Positions 1-10,414 of a stretch of DNA of 64,000 nt are shown piece after piece. The stretch comes from Leptoclinus maculatus (taxonomy: Eukaryota > Chordata > Actinopteri > Perciformes > Stichaeidae), in NCBI GenBank assembly GCA_032191485.1, contig JAVDOI010000011.1, positions 22,480,887 through 22,544,886 on the forward strand, in the 5' to 3' direction. The position numbers were made by a program, and so were the translations under genes. The notes under the pieces are model-generated. The model was not told the origin of the DNA. It worked only from the letters and a program-made list of their open reading frames with translations, and did not search any database. Each line of letters opens with the position of its first letter. The stretch's first letter is position 1.

Positions 1-1379
1 CAGAACTCAAAATGAAGGAATTAAAAGCCCCAGTATCTCTCAGTATCTTTACCGGTACCTTAACATCACCCCCCGGCAATGACACATGTCCAGTAGATAT
101 AAAACCTGCGAAAGCTGACTGTTCCAAGCCACAATCCACTCCAGGTTCCACCTGCTCACATGAAGGAAGAACACAGGGAGAAGTAACATGCCTGACATTT
201 CGGACAGGAGCAGCCAGTGCAACAGGCCTGACATGCTCACTACTGAACCCACTGTTGGAACTTCTTTTATTCGGGCATTCAGCCTTCCAATGACCCCTGC
301 CCTTACAGTAATGACATAGGTCACTGGCCTCAACCTGCAGCTGACTACGTGCTGCCCTTTCCGATCTACCCTGCCGAGGTCCGGGTCTCTCCTCCCATCG
401 TTTTCCGGCTGGTTGAAAATTACCACCACTCCCTCTGTACAGACCATCATCCCGAGGCCTGCGGTCATCACGGTGCGTCAACACGTACTCATCTGACAGA
501 GTGGCTGCTTCTGCCGCTGTCTTCACTTTATGTTCACTTATATACATAGCAATGTGACTGGGCACAGAATCTTTAAACTGCTCCAGAACTATCAAATCAC
601 ATAAAGCCTCGTAAGAATGAACCCCCAGTGAAGTACACCACCGACTGAAGTAAGTAGTTAGCTCCCTGGCAAACTCCATGTGTGTCTGTCTTCCAGACTT
701 CTCCCAAGTCCTAAACCTCTGGCGATATGCCTCAGGCACCAACTCATAGGCTCTTAGGACGGCAGCCTTGACAGACACATACATTTTACTTTCAGCCACA
801 CCGAGCGCGGAATACGCTTGCTGCGCCTTACCCGTGAGAACGCACTGTAAGAGTAACGTGCGATCAACATCCGACCAATCTCTACTCTCAGCTACACGCT
901 CAAAAAGCGAGAAAAAGGTATCCGGGTCTTGTTCACAAAATGGAGGAACCAACCTCAAATTCACAGCAACATCAAAAGCACGTGATGGCCCAGCAGAACC
1001 AGCCGCGACCTGCCTCACGCCACTAACTTCACTCAAACTCAACCGGCGCTCTTCCAGTTCAAGTCTTTTAATTTCAACTTGCAACAAGAGTAACTCCTTG
1101 CGCTGCTCAAAAGTTAACTCTGGAACGTTACTCACCTGAGGTTCACTAGAGATAGCTGCACCAAACATGTCCGCCACGGACCCAACAGCGTGTAGTTTAG
1201 GGTGGAGAACACCCACGTCAAACAGATTCGCTTTTAAAATGTTTTTCATGTTCTCCTTCAAACGCTTATCCCCCACATCCATCCTAAAATGCTCCGCAAT
1301 TTTCACCAACTGCTCTCGTGAACACTGTTCCAATAACTCCTCTGATGGAGCTCTCAAAAAAAACCTCAACAGAAGCCAT
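1..1379 (-). CDS. Ty3/Gypsy retrotransposon gag-protease, partial at left edge
   Basis: One minus-strand frame stays open from about 1390 to base 1 (roughly 450 codons) and leaves the window. In order it shows an N-terminal helical part; a charged segment near 1020-1110; a SCAN-like capsid region at about 485-730 (YRQRFR, then LIVLEQF and ISEHKVKTAAEA); a CX2CX4HX4C zinc knuckle at 275-316 (CHYCKGRGHWKAEC); and an aspartic protease active site DTGA at 26-37. Gag packages element RNA and the protease cleaves the polyprotein. Gag and protease share one frame with no stop. The SCAN resemblance points to Gmr1-like Gypsy elements, whose capsid is the reported source of vertebrate SCAN domains (known from the literature, not tested here). 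The only nearby upstream ATG (1377-1379) is out of frame: a run of eight T (minus strand, 1357-1364) separates it from the open frame, so this copy may have lost its start. The first in-frame ATG is at 1280-1282. Reverse transcriptase and integrase would lie beyond the left edge. Confidence 0.85.
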
Positions 1380-2273
1380 TTTTTATTTTTTTTTTGGTGG
1401 CCAAATCACAAAACCAAAAGTGCAGAAGGAAAACCTTTTAGGCTACTCCGCAGCCAGAAATCAAACGGCCCATACACAGCCAAGCTTCACCGTCATCCCG
1501 TCCCTCTAACTGCCTATCCAGAACTAACTAAACTCCCCCCTACTCTTCAGGTGCTACTTGTGGTGGGTACTTACGCACTAAAACCCGCAGGCCCGGTAAA
1601 GCAACCATGGACTGGCCACCCACAGCCTCGGACGTGCCCCCGAGACAACTGCTCTAACCACTTTCACACCACACTATAGAAACCCCCCAACGAACTCCAA
1701 AGGGAGTCCGCTCTTCAGCCTAACAGGGACAGAACAGCAGCAATTTACTCACCGTGTAAAAAGGACCACCCAGACTCTGACATATAAACACCAGCCTAAC
1801 AGGTCGGCGAAACTCGCACCAAACAAATCAGCCTACTCACCAAACTCAAATGTCTCCCAATACGCAGATTGCACAACCACTCAACACATGGCACACAGCC
1901 TACCATGCTACAGCTGCTACTGATACTACATCAATGCAGACACCGGGTCAATCAGAAATGGACGAGCCCCCATATGTCACAGCCCGGCTCAGAGACTGGA
2001 ACAAAACAGGGAGACAAAGAGCTGGTGGCCAAAAGTAGTAATTTAATTGGTCTCCTACAAACACAATGTTAATAGCACTTTCACAGAATCAGCAACAACT
2101 ATGGTGAGTCTGTCAACCAAGGTCCTCCTTCCAGCCTCTCCCTGCCAACTGGAAAGGGTTTTTAAGGATGAGCCACACCGGCACAGGTGTGACTCATCCT
2201 GCTGACGATCCTCCACTCAGCACCTGTAACAGATTAACAGCCACTAGTGTAGCATAGGAGGAGGGTCGTCACA
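1380..2273 (-). mobile_element. 5' LTR and leader of the Gypsy element
   Basis: Read on the minus strand, the element appears to start at 2273 with TGTGACGACCCTCCTCC, a start typical of Gypsy LTRs (TGT...). The gag frame follows downstream. The 3' border of the LTR and the primer-binding site could not be placed with confidence, so the interval covers LTR plus untranslated leader. The second LTR lies outside the window, so direct-repeat confirmation and a target duplication cannot be checked. Plus-strand frames in this interval are antisense shadows. Confidence 0.6.
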
Positions 2274-5200
2274 CCACGAACGAAGAAGACGAAAATGGAG
2301 AAAAGCAAAACTATATCAAAACGCCTGCTTGCAAAATCTCCTACAACTCCAAAACCTTACTATTTAAAAAACTTTAAACTCACAGGGACCAGTAGTGTGA
2401 GTAGCGCAAGTGTGAGGAAGCAGTGACCATACGACTGGACATATTTGTGTTATATGCTGCACGAGTTAAGTTTGTAAGCGGATGTTTTGAAATAGTTTTT
2501 CTGTTGTTAAATGTTGCCCCCCATTTATTTCACTTCATTAAGACTTTTCTCTGTTTTTTGGATTATTCGTTCAATGCGACGGCCTGCAAGAAAACATTTT
2601 TCTTCAAGAATTCAAGGAAACACAAGGTGAGTAAAAGTATTCCTTTAAGAAGTGTCAGCTCTATTATTTAACTTTTGAGTGAGCCGGTGAGTTGTTTCCC
2701 TTTGCTTCGTCTTCATGCTTAGCTAAGCGACTCCCAAGAAAGTGCATACGTATATTTCCCCAAAATGACAAGCTACTACTTAAAAAAAGAAAATTTAAAC
2801 TTAAAAGCTATATCCCATTATTTCAGTAATTTAAGACTTAATTTAACACAGTGATTTTTAGCTGCAGCATGTCTTTCCTCATTCCATATTTGCTGCATGC
2901 AGTATGGCTCAGCTATGCTTACAAGGCATTTTATGGTATCTGAAGAACACATTAACGTCACAAGTGTCCGAAAAATAACCTAGTCTTTTGGAAAACGGCA
3001 GGGTGTTCATTCTGTAAAATGCACTCATATACTGATGGTAACGGGATCGTGAAGTTGCTTAAGGGCCAGCAGCAGCAGACTATGATCCCAGCAGGCAGCT
3101 CCGGCTGTGCAATCATGTGAGTGCAAAGCAAGACGTTGGTGAAGAAGAGCTGGGAGCTCAGTAAGCCTTCTCCGGAGGAGGGAAGCTCTTTAAGTCAAAC
3201 GCTCCTGTTCTGTTGGAAACCTTCACCCGAAGGCTTGCAGATGTGTGGATGATACTATGACCTCCCTCTTTCCCCTTTACAGTTAATCTCCTCTCTCGAC
3301 TTTTGGCTCGAGTAGATTGCATTTCTATCAATATTCTATTATTTTATGTGAGCATAATAATACTAGAGGGAGGTACAGTTGCTATGGCAGCAGAATAAAA
3401 AGGTAATATTTAGTATTTTTTTATTTGAAATGATTTTACTATTCAGGATGCGATTCTAGAAGTCATGGTACACGTTTTGATTGAATTAAAACTTTGATCT
3501 GCAAACATCTGAAAAACACTAATTACGGTTCAGCTCCAGTCTGATCGACGCTGTGGTCACTTACGTTTGCAGCTTTGGAAAATAGATACAAATTAATTAA
3601 TAAATAACAGTGCTTTAGGCCTGAATAACAGCAGTGGTTAATGGGTTAATTGTGTGGTATTCCCCTATAAAAGTGCTCTAATAGTTATTGTAGTTTTAGA
3701 AAACACGTCCTTTAAATGTGTGGAAGATTTTAAAGTTACTGTGAGGAACTTTTAACTGGTTATGACACGCTCAATTTAATACTGATGCCTCTCCTCTATA
3801 TGACCTACATAAGTAAACGAGACCATCAGCCAGAAGATTGGCTATTTATAATTTGTTATTCTTAATGCTTGTCATTGGTGTCACCGGGTCGGATTCCTTT
3901 GGAAATCAAGTAGGTTCACCAGAAACTTCAGCTCAGACTCCAGCGGGGCCTCCAGGAGCAGCCAGACCCAGATCCGACTTCGCCGTCTGCGACCTGCAGT
4001 CGGAGCTCCAGCAGGAGGCGGAGAGCTCAGTGCCCGCAAAAAGCGTCTCCTCTGGCTACGACCGGAGTTTGGCCTTGCTGAAGGCCGCCGGTCCCCGCTG
4101 GGAGCCAAAACCGACACTACGCAACACAAAAGTGACATTGCAATTTCATGGTGAACAGATGAGGAAACAGCTTCCTAGCAATATTGGCATGTCGCGTGTC
4201 TGTCCACCTGGCCAATGTAAGTCCAATGTTAACTCTCCTTTCGGCTGTTTGAGTGTCCACAGATTCATCATTAAAAGCAAACTTGTTTCACTTTACATAA
4301 ATATATTTATAAGAATATGAACATCCACTCGTCTTTATTGGAATACCTATGACACACTTCAAAAATGTAAAAATGTTTTGTTGGATTAATATTTCATGAA
4401 CAACACATCTGTGATCTATGTTGAAATACATCACTCACATCACTCTTGCATCCAAAACAAGCTTTGCTTCCAAAGACCAAATGTAATCTGCTCATATCCC
4501 TGTAAGATCACACTGGGAAATGCCACAGTGTCTGTAAATCCGTCCTCTATTCAATATTAATGATCCTGCTCCACGAATTCTCTGTCCTAAAATCACCTGA
4601 GAGTTTTGTCTGTCGAGTGTCTAACTTTGGAAAAAATGGTAACAAACTAGAGGACTTTAAAAATTCTGTCCAACAGGCTTGCCATCATACATTTAACAGA
4701 CTTTTGTTGAACAGAGGAGTCTCTGTTCAGAACAGACTCGGCGCTGCTGTCACGAAGACAACTAGATAGCTCTCTGTTTTCCTCGGAGCCTAGTAGCAAC
4801 TACCAACAACCAAGGACACACACTGTGTTTTTGGGTTGTTTCACTGTCTGCAATTTCCGCTACTGGGGATAGTAACTGCAAAGAACTTACATTGATACTC
4901 TTTGGGGATAGCAACCAATAGAAAGCGGGGAAAACAAAAGTGCTGTCCTCTTCCTGTTGTGGTTGTGCAATGGTTGAGCCTTCATTTTCCCGGCGATCCT
5001 ACCCAATGGCAGACAGAATGGCATAGTGAAAGCAAGGCTTAAAGGGAACCAATCTAAACGCCAATGGTCTCATTATTCTGCAGCCATTACATTGTGCATA
5101 CAAAATGTCTTCATAATGGTAAGTGAAAACAAATAATGGCATTGAAACGTGAAATTATTTTTGCAGCTGTGTTTCCAGCTACAGATAATCCAAATAATTA

Positions 5201-5736
5201 TATACTAAAACAACACCATGTTTCAAACAGGTGGCACTAACTGTACTGTGCACCCCTGCATGAGAGACGTCAAGAAAAAAGCAGAGTACACCACAGACTT
5301 GTGGACTTTTGTAGTCTTTTCCCCACCTAAAATGTTTCCTTCTAATACTTGGTAATACTGTCGACAGTATTTGAACTGTGGCCCCAAGCTGTGGAAACCC
5401 TTTGCTGTTTGGGTCGCCATATGTTTTCCCCATCCTTCAAATTTTATTGGCTACACTGAAATTCTCCCCCTTTGAAAAGTAATAATTAGTTGATTGGCTG
5501 CTGGTTATATATTTATATTATTGATAAATTCAATCATATTTTCATCAAATGATGACTAATTTATAATGCATTCATACACACATATATACAGATAATACTG
5601 CTAAAAGTCCAGGTAATCAGGTTGCAAATTATAGACAGAAACCTGGGAAATAAAGGTGCATACAAAGAATGCGTGGGACGACATCATTTTTCAGTAGCTT
5701 TCAAAACTGTTGAATCTTTAATATGATGTTCTAACC
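2274..5736. other. No recognised gene; mostly AT-rich unique-looking DNA
   Basis: About 3.5 kb without a recognised gene. A consensus-like splice donor (AAG|GTGAGT) lies at 2624-2632 after a plus-strand frame, but no partner acceptor or known protein was found. A short GC- and CpG-rich island sits at about 3930-4130 and is listed separately. The rest holds short AT runs only. Confidence 0.5.
3865..4216 (+). other. Candidate coding exon in a CpG-rich patch, unrecognised
   Basis: A plus-strand frame opens at an ATG (3865) and stays open to 4317. Its middle (3930-4130) is GC- and CpG-rich inside AT-rich DNA, and a good splice-donor sequence GTAAGT follows at 4217-4222. The first residues (MLVIGVTGS) are weakly hydrophobic; the rest is rich in S, P, A and Q. 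I do not recognise the protein. It could be a first exon, a promoter CpG patch with a chance frame, or a dispersed repeat. No acceptor, polyadenylation site or homologous second copy was seen. Confidence 0.2.
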
Positions 5737-6200
5737 ATAGAATGTATAAGAAGTGGACTTAATGCCTCCCATTGTTTTTATTTTTGCAACCAGGAAGTGA
5801 CACAAGACGGTGGAGCTAAGTACAACAGAACTCTGAATAAGACATTTTAGGCGACCAAAATGTTACAATTAACTTTCATGAAGTGAAAACTCACTGTGAA
5901 AGAGACACCGACAACTCCCAGATGGGACAACGCTGTGGTGGCGATCTGTCAATCACAAGATACCCCTAAATAAAGCATACTCTGCTTTATGGTCTGTTTG
6001 ACTCTAAATGGACCATAGTTTACTAAATGAACATCATGCTGTATTGAAGAAGACTTGAAACTAGAGATTGAGACCATAAACTCATGTTTACAATGTTTAC
6101 TGAGGCAATAAATTAAGTAAGAAGTAGAGTAATTTTCTCATAGACTTCCATACAACCAGACTTCTTTTTGCAACCAGAGGAGTCGCCCCCTGCTGGCCAT
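5737..6200. repeat. Dispersed repeat family A, near full-length copy
   Basis: One end reads ATAGAATGTATAAGAAGTGG, the other GAGTCGCCCCCTGCTGGCC. The same modules recur, rearranged or broken, at 22420-22620, 23713-24178 and 48293-49013. Shared landmarks are the segment around 'gcgactcctc/t-ggttgcaaaaagaag', the 'tttatggtctcaat' block and the 'tgtgattgac' block. It encodes nothing; it is probably a non-autonomous DNA transposon. Superfamily is not assigned because clear terminal inverted repeats and target duplications were not seen. Confidence 0.7.
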
Positions 6201-7194
6201 TAGAGAAAATGCAGGTTTAAAGCACTGATGCATTGTGTTCACCTATTAGAAGGTTGCCACATGGTTAATGTTGGATTTAGGCACAAAAATGACTTGGTTA
6301 GCTGAGGCTGTTGTTCTTTTGGGGAGGACACTCTTGTGGATACACTTATTAAAAGGCGAACAAATTACAAAAAAAATTACAAAACAAGCAGTAAAATACA
6401 ACACATTTAATATTTCATACGAATCACTGCATGTCCTTTGACACATCATTTCCCGACCTTTCATAAACCTGATCTGAATATGGAAAAAGCTTGACACAGA
6501 GATAGACCCTTTCCTGCGCATGAAATTCATTAAAAGTTTCACCGGAGAAATAGGATGTTTCTGTTCCAGGAATTAAAATTTGCAACATTTGGGACTCGCT
6601 TTTTAATTCAGTGTGGCTGTAATCCTGCGGGACTAATAATATTATTATTATTATTATCCAGGAAGTTTGGCGCGCTTCTCCTCACACAGCGTTGCCAACA
6701 GCGGCCTGGTCGGGAATAGTGTGCTAAGTATTTTTCGGAGAGATTCGCCCAGCGGTTTTCCCGAAAATCCCCAAAAACGGAGCAAAATTTCTCCATTCAC
6801 TTGAATAGGGTTTCGGCATGAAGAGAGCAAAAAAACCTCTTAACTTTGGGTCCATATTGACTAGCCATACTTTAACGTAGAAAAATTATTTAAAGTTTAA
6901 AACGTAGACAAAACGCTAGACATTATTGAGCCAAATGGACATTTTGATAGCTAGCACAGTTTTCATGAACTCACAGATTCATTTTCAGGAAAATTTGGGT
7001 CTGTTTCTGACTTTATAATGGGTGTGTATTGCGCAGCTTAGAGTGCGTGATGTCACCGCTAGAGTGAAGAGGAGCTTCAAATTCTTGTGAAAAAAAGATT
7101 TGTCTTTTGCCACTGACTCCACAATTTTCACTCTTCATGCATAATTTCTGGATGGAAAAGTAGCTAATCTTGTCCTTGTCGTAAAAAACTGACT

Positions 7195-8345
7195 GTGGAA
7201 TCCCACCGACTTACACATTTGGCACAGTAGCCTTTAATTGAGAGGAAAACCAACTTTCTGCTCCATAGAGACCAATGTTAAATCTTGCTTCAAAAACATC
7301 TTCGACAGAACACGGTACCCCATTTCTAAATCGCCTGTTCAGCCACATTTTTTACACTAGAGACACAATTTTCACATGATCTGTTCTTCAACTCACCCTT
7401 CCTCTCATTTATTAATATCGGAGCAATAGGAGCTACGGTTATGGGGGTGTTGAGGATTTGTTTGAGATTTGTTTCCCTGCTTTTTCTCCATGAACAGGCT
7501 GCAGGCACACAGGTGATTCTGATTGAGCTGTTGATGTTGATAAACACACAGACTCACAGACACACCCACACACATGACTTAGAGATATACCTGATGCAGC
7601 TCAGGCAATCAAATGTGGGTATTCTGACAAGTTTCCTGATTGGAGTGACATGTACACACACCATGACACAAGAGGGCGAGACGAGGAAAGACATCGCAGA
7701 GCAGGACAGTAGTTAGGTAAGCTGTAAAATGTTAAAACATAGGACAATCTCCAAATGAGAAAGATTGCCAGAGACATCAGTCTTGAACTAAGAATGGTTA
7801 GACTCGAGGAGGCAAATTTCTCTCACGGACAGGTGTTTGTGATTGAGCTAATTAGTGAACACAGACACACATGAGTTAGAGATATTCAGGGAAAGATCGT
7901 TAGACCTCCTGTCTGTCTGTCTGTCTCTCTGGCTCTCTCTATCATGCAGTCATTCAGGTCTTAGATATTTTTAGAGAACCCCCCCTCCCATTTCAAAATA
8001 AAAGCTCCACATAGTGAATTCTAACTGGAATGCTTGTGATGAAGCCTGTCATTTAATAACCTCTGTGTTTGTGTGTCAAACATTATGAATGTCTCCTCTC
8101 ACCCTCTCTCACCCACCCAGTCCCACCCTTTCAAAATAAAAGCCCCATGGAGTAACTGTATCTTAACATGAAGCTCAGAATGAGGTTCGTACAGAATACA
8201 AGATTCAATCCAAGAGTATGAATCTAAAATGCAGAAAAGAGAGAAGCGCTATCTCAATCAAACCTGAACGACACTACCGGTAACATCGGCGTGTATATAT
8301 ATATTGCGATGTCTTCGGGCAGTAGAAGCCACACTGTCAAAATTT
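7195..8345. repeat. Dispersed repeat family D, copy 1
   Basis: Matches 12866-13745 over several blocks. The part at about 7860-8345 is close to 13236-13745: the same 'cattcaggtcttagatattttt', 'cccacccagtcccaccctttc' and 'actaccggtaa.atcggcgtgta' landmarks in the same order and orientation. The part at 7195-7300 is more diverged. A third fragment of the family (matching 7590-7705) lies at 36680-36800 inside a hAT element. No coding capacity; open frames here are chance. Confidence 0.7.
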
Positions 8346-8426
8346 CTTTAGGGATTTTCTAGTTATAATTTAAAACGCTTTGTGTGCCAATAGGTGGCAG
8401 TAGCGGGTTTTGGTGTGACTGGCGCT

Positions 8427-8521
8427 GTAATTCTTGTCTAAAATGAGCGAGCTAGACCAGAAAGGACAATCGAGAGCACAGAAGCAGATATTCATCTGAG
8501 ACTGTCTTGTCGTATTCACAG
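8427..8521. repeat. 95-bp direct repeat, first copy
   Basis: About 93% identical by eye to 8826-8920 (seven differences, no gap). The copy ends in CACAG and is immediately followed by GTGAGA, a splice-donor-like junction. It holds only an 18-codon ATG frame. Confidence 0.8.
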
Positions 8522-8825
8522 GTGAGAGAAGTACACAAGTGCCATATACATTTATATTAAGTTCGCTCGCCATTGCAGTGCCATGTTTTGATGTTTATAA
8601 AGTGTTTAATACTGAAACGTAGGGCGGCTAACTAAGGCTAGCATCATTAGCTAAACGAGGCTATTCGCGCGCTAGCGGTTTAGCGCCATTGTAACGTCAG
8701 TAACTTGGCCTGATAATTGTATTGTTCCCATGTAAGGTTATGTACAGATAAATGGTGTGTCCTGTGACAGATATAAGCAGTAGTTTGTTAGGCTGTATAT
8801 TTCAGGTTGTGTGTTCACAATTCAT

Positions 8826-8920
8826 GTAATTCTTGTCTAAGATAAGCGAGCTAGACCAAAAAGGACAGTCGAGATCGCAGAAGCAGATATTCATCTGAGA
8901 CTGTCTTGTTGTATTCACAG
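8826..8920. repeat. 95-bp direct repeat, second copy
   Basis: Same orientation as the copy at 8427-8521, start-to-start distance 399 bp. It also ends in TATTCACAG but is followed by CACAATAAATCC instead of a donor. The DNA between the copies (8522-8825) is unique-looking with several CpGs around 8625-8690. Confidence 0.8.
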
Positions 8921-9454
8921 CACAATAAATCCATCTGGAAAACTGAATGGACATCATCATCATTCAGTGTGCAACATTTGCACAAAACCAACGCAAGATG
9001 AACTGTTTGTAAAAACTCTTTCAGAACGTTGACGTAAATTGGCATTACCTATATCGTGGATCCAGCGATCTGAAGACAAACGATGGTGGGACCTGATTTT
9101 AAAAGGGAGCACAGTTTGAAGACCACGAGATGATCAGCTTTGTAAAGTCAGGTAGGTCCAAAGTCACCTACCTTCACACCTACATGCACATATAACCACC
9201 TGAACCTGTGTAAAGTTAGTATGTGTTTTATGGAGGCGTGGGTTCAGATCTCACTTCTGACTGCCAGTGATTTTAATTCACTGCCGCTGTTATTCTATAA
9301 ACTGCCTCTGAACAGCAGATCAACCACGATACTAATTGATTCACAATTTTATGTATATATATACAGTATATGATACCTACGTTTATAAATGTACGTATGT
9401 AAACACATCAATGTATAAATAAATACATGAAATAAATAAATAGAGATACAAGGA

Positions 9455-9815
9455 TCTGACTTTTTCCGTCCCTATACCGATAATGAAACCTGGGTTTTGT
9501 GTATCGGCCGATACCGAGTACCGATCTGATACCAGTGTTAGATTAATAAACTGTATGCCTCACTGTGTGGAAGTTCCTAAAATCATTATTTTGTGTCTAA
9601 GGCAAAATCAGGCTTGACTTAAACATTGCTTTCCTAACTTTGAAAAACAAAATTAGACAAATAAATACATAGATAAAAATGTACTGAATTGGTAATTATT
9701 TAAATATTGGTATCCAATACCAGATCTGCATGTCGTCACCGATAGCTGATTCAGCTATTTGAGTCAGTTTTGGACTGATATCAGAAATATGTTTCGGTAT
9801 CGATGCATCTGAATA
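9455..9815. mobile_element. Decayed repeat with GTATCGG/CCGATAC subterminal motifs
   Basis: Inward-facing copies of GTATCGG-like words lie near both ends ('gtatcggccgataccgag' at about 9502; 'tttcggtatcgatgcatctg' at about 9792). This pattern is common in fish non-autonomous DNA transposons. Exact ends and a target duplication were not identified. No coding capacity. Confidence 0.4.
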
Positions 9816-10353
9816 AATAAATAATATTAACGATAATTAATACTATACAAGCGTTGGTGCTCTGTGCAGCAGCGTGGGCGGGGCTTCAGGTCTCTGCAGA
9901 CAGTTGATGATGTCGTCAGCGGGTCTTTACAGCCCTCTGCTCACTTCTGCTGCTGGATGCTGGATATATTAACCTTTCTAATGCATTTCCTTGCCATAAA
10001 ACCTTGAATTGCAGTTTGAAAGGTGCTGAGACATTAAATTAACCTTCTTGCCTTAAGTTCTCAAGCCACTTTAGACTCGTACTAAACCAGCAAAATGTTG
10101 CAAAACGTAATGTTCAGGTGTTTTTAATTGAATTATTCTCTTTAGATGACCAACAGACTAAAGACACTATATTTGGACCAACCTGTTAAATCAGTTGAGC
10201 CAACTTACTGTATATTTTCAGGCTGTTGGGTGCAAATGAGAACTCATCAGTGATTGTCCATGAATTTATACATCAAAATGTATTTTTACACATTAAAATA
10301 CAAGCATGACATAATTCAAACACAAACATTCAATTCAATTCAATTAAATTCAA

Positions 10354-10359
10354 TTTATT
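10354..10359 (-). promoter_or_regulatory. Polyadenylation signal AATAAA for the coiled-coil gene
   Basis: On the minus strand AATAAA lies about 56 bases downstream of the stop at 10415-10417, a plausible distance for a short 3' UTR. The surrounding DNA is AT-rich, so a chance match is possible. Confidence 0.4.
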
Positions 10360-10414
10360 TTTGTATATTTACCTCTGAGATTCTGAAAATCGCCCCATAG
10401 CGCACGGATCTCAT

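Larger units (their letters stand above)
8921..10414. other. Gene-free AT-rich stretch upstream of polyadenylation end
   Basis: Apart from the decayed repeat at 9455-9815 this holds AT-rich DNA with simple AATA/TATA runs (9350-9450) and a CAATT-rich run (10330-10355). The minus-strand AATAAA at 10354-10359 belongs to the coiled-coil gene that ends at 10415. Confidence 0.5.

Noticed and set aside
49..471. 140-codon minus-strand frame
   Set aside because: It is an alternate frame of the Gypsy gag, which carries the zinc knuckle and SCAN-like motifs in the neighbouring frame.
768..1679. Plus-strand frames of 123 and 170 codons
   Set aside because: Antisense to the gag gene and its leader; composition gives no domain.
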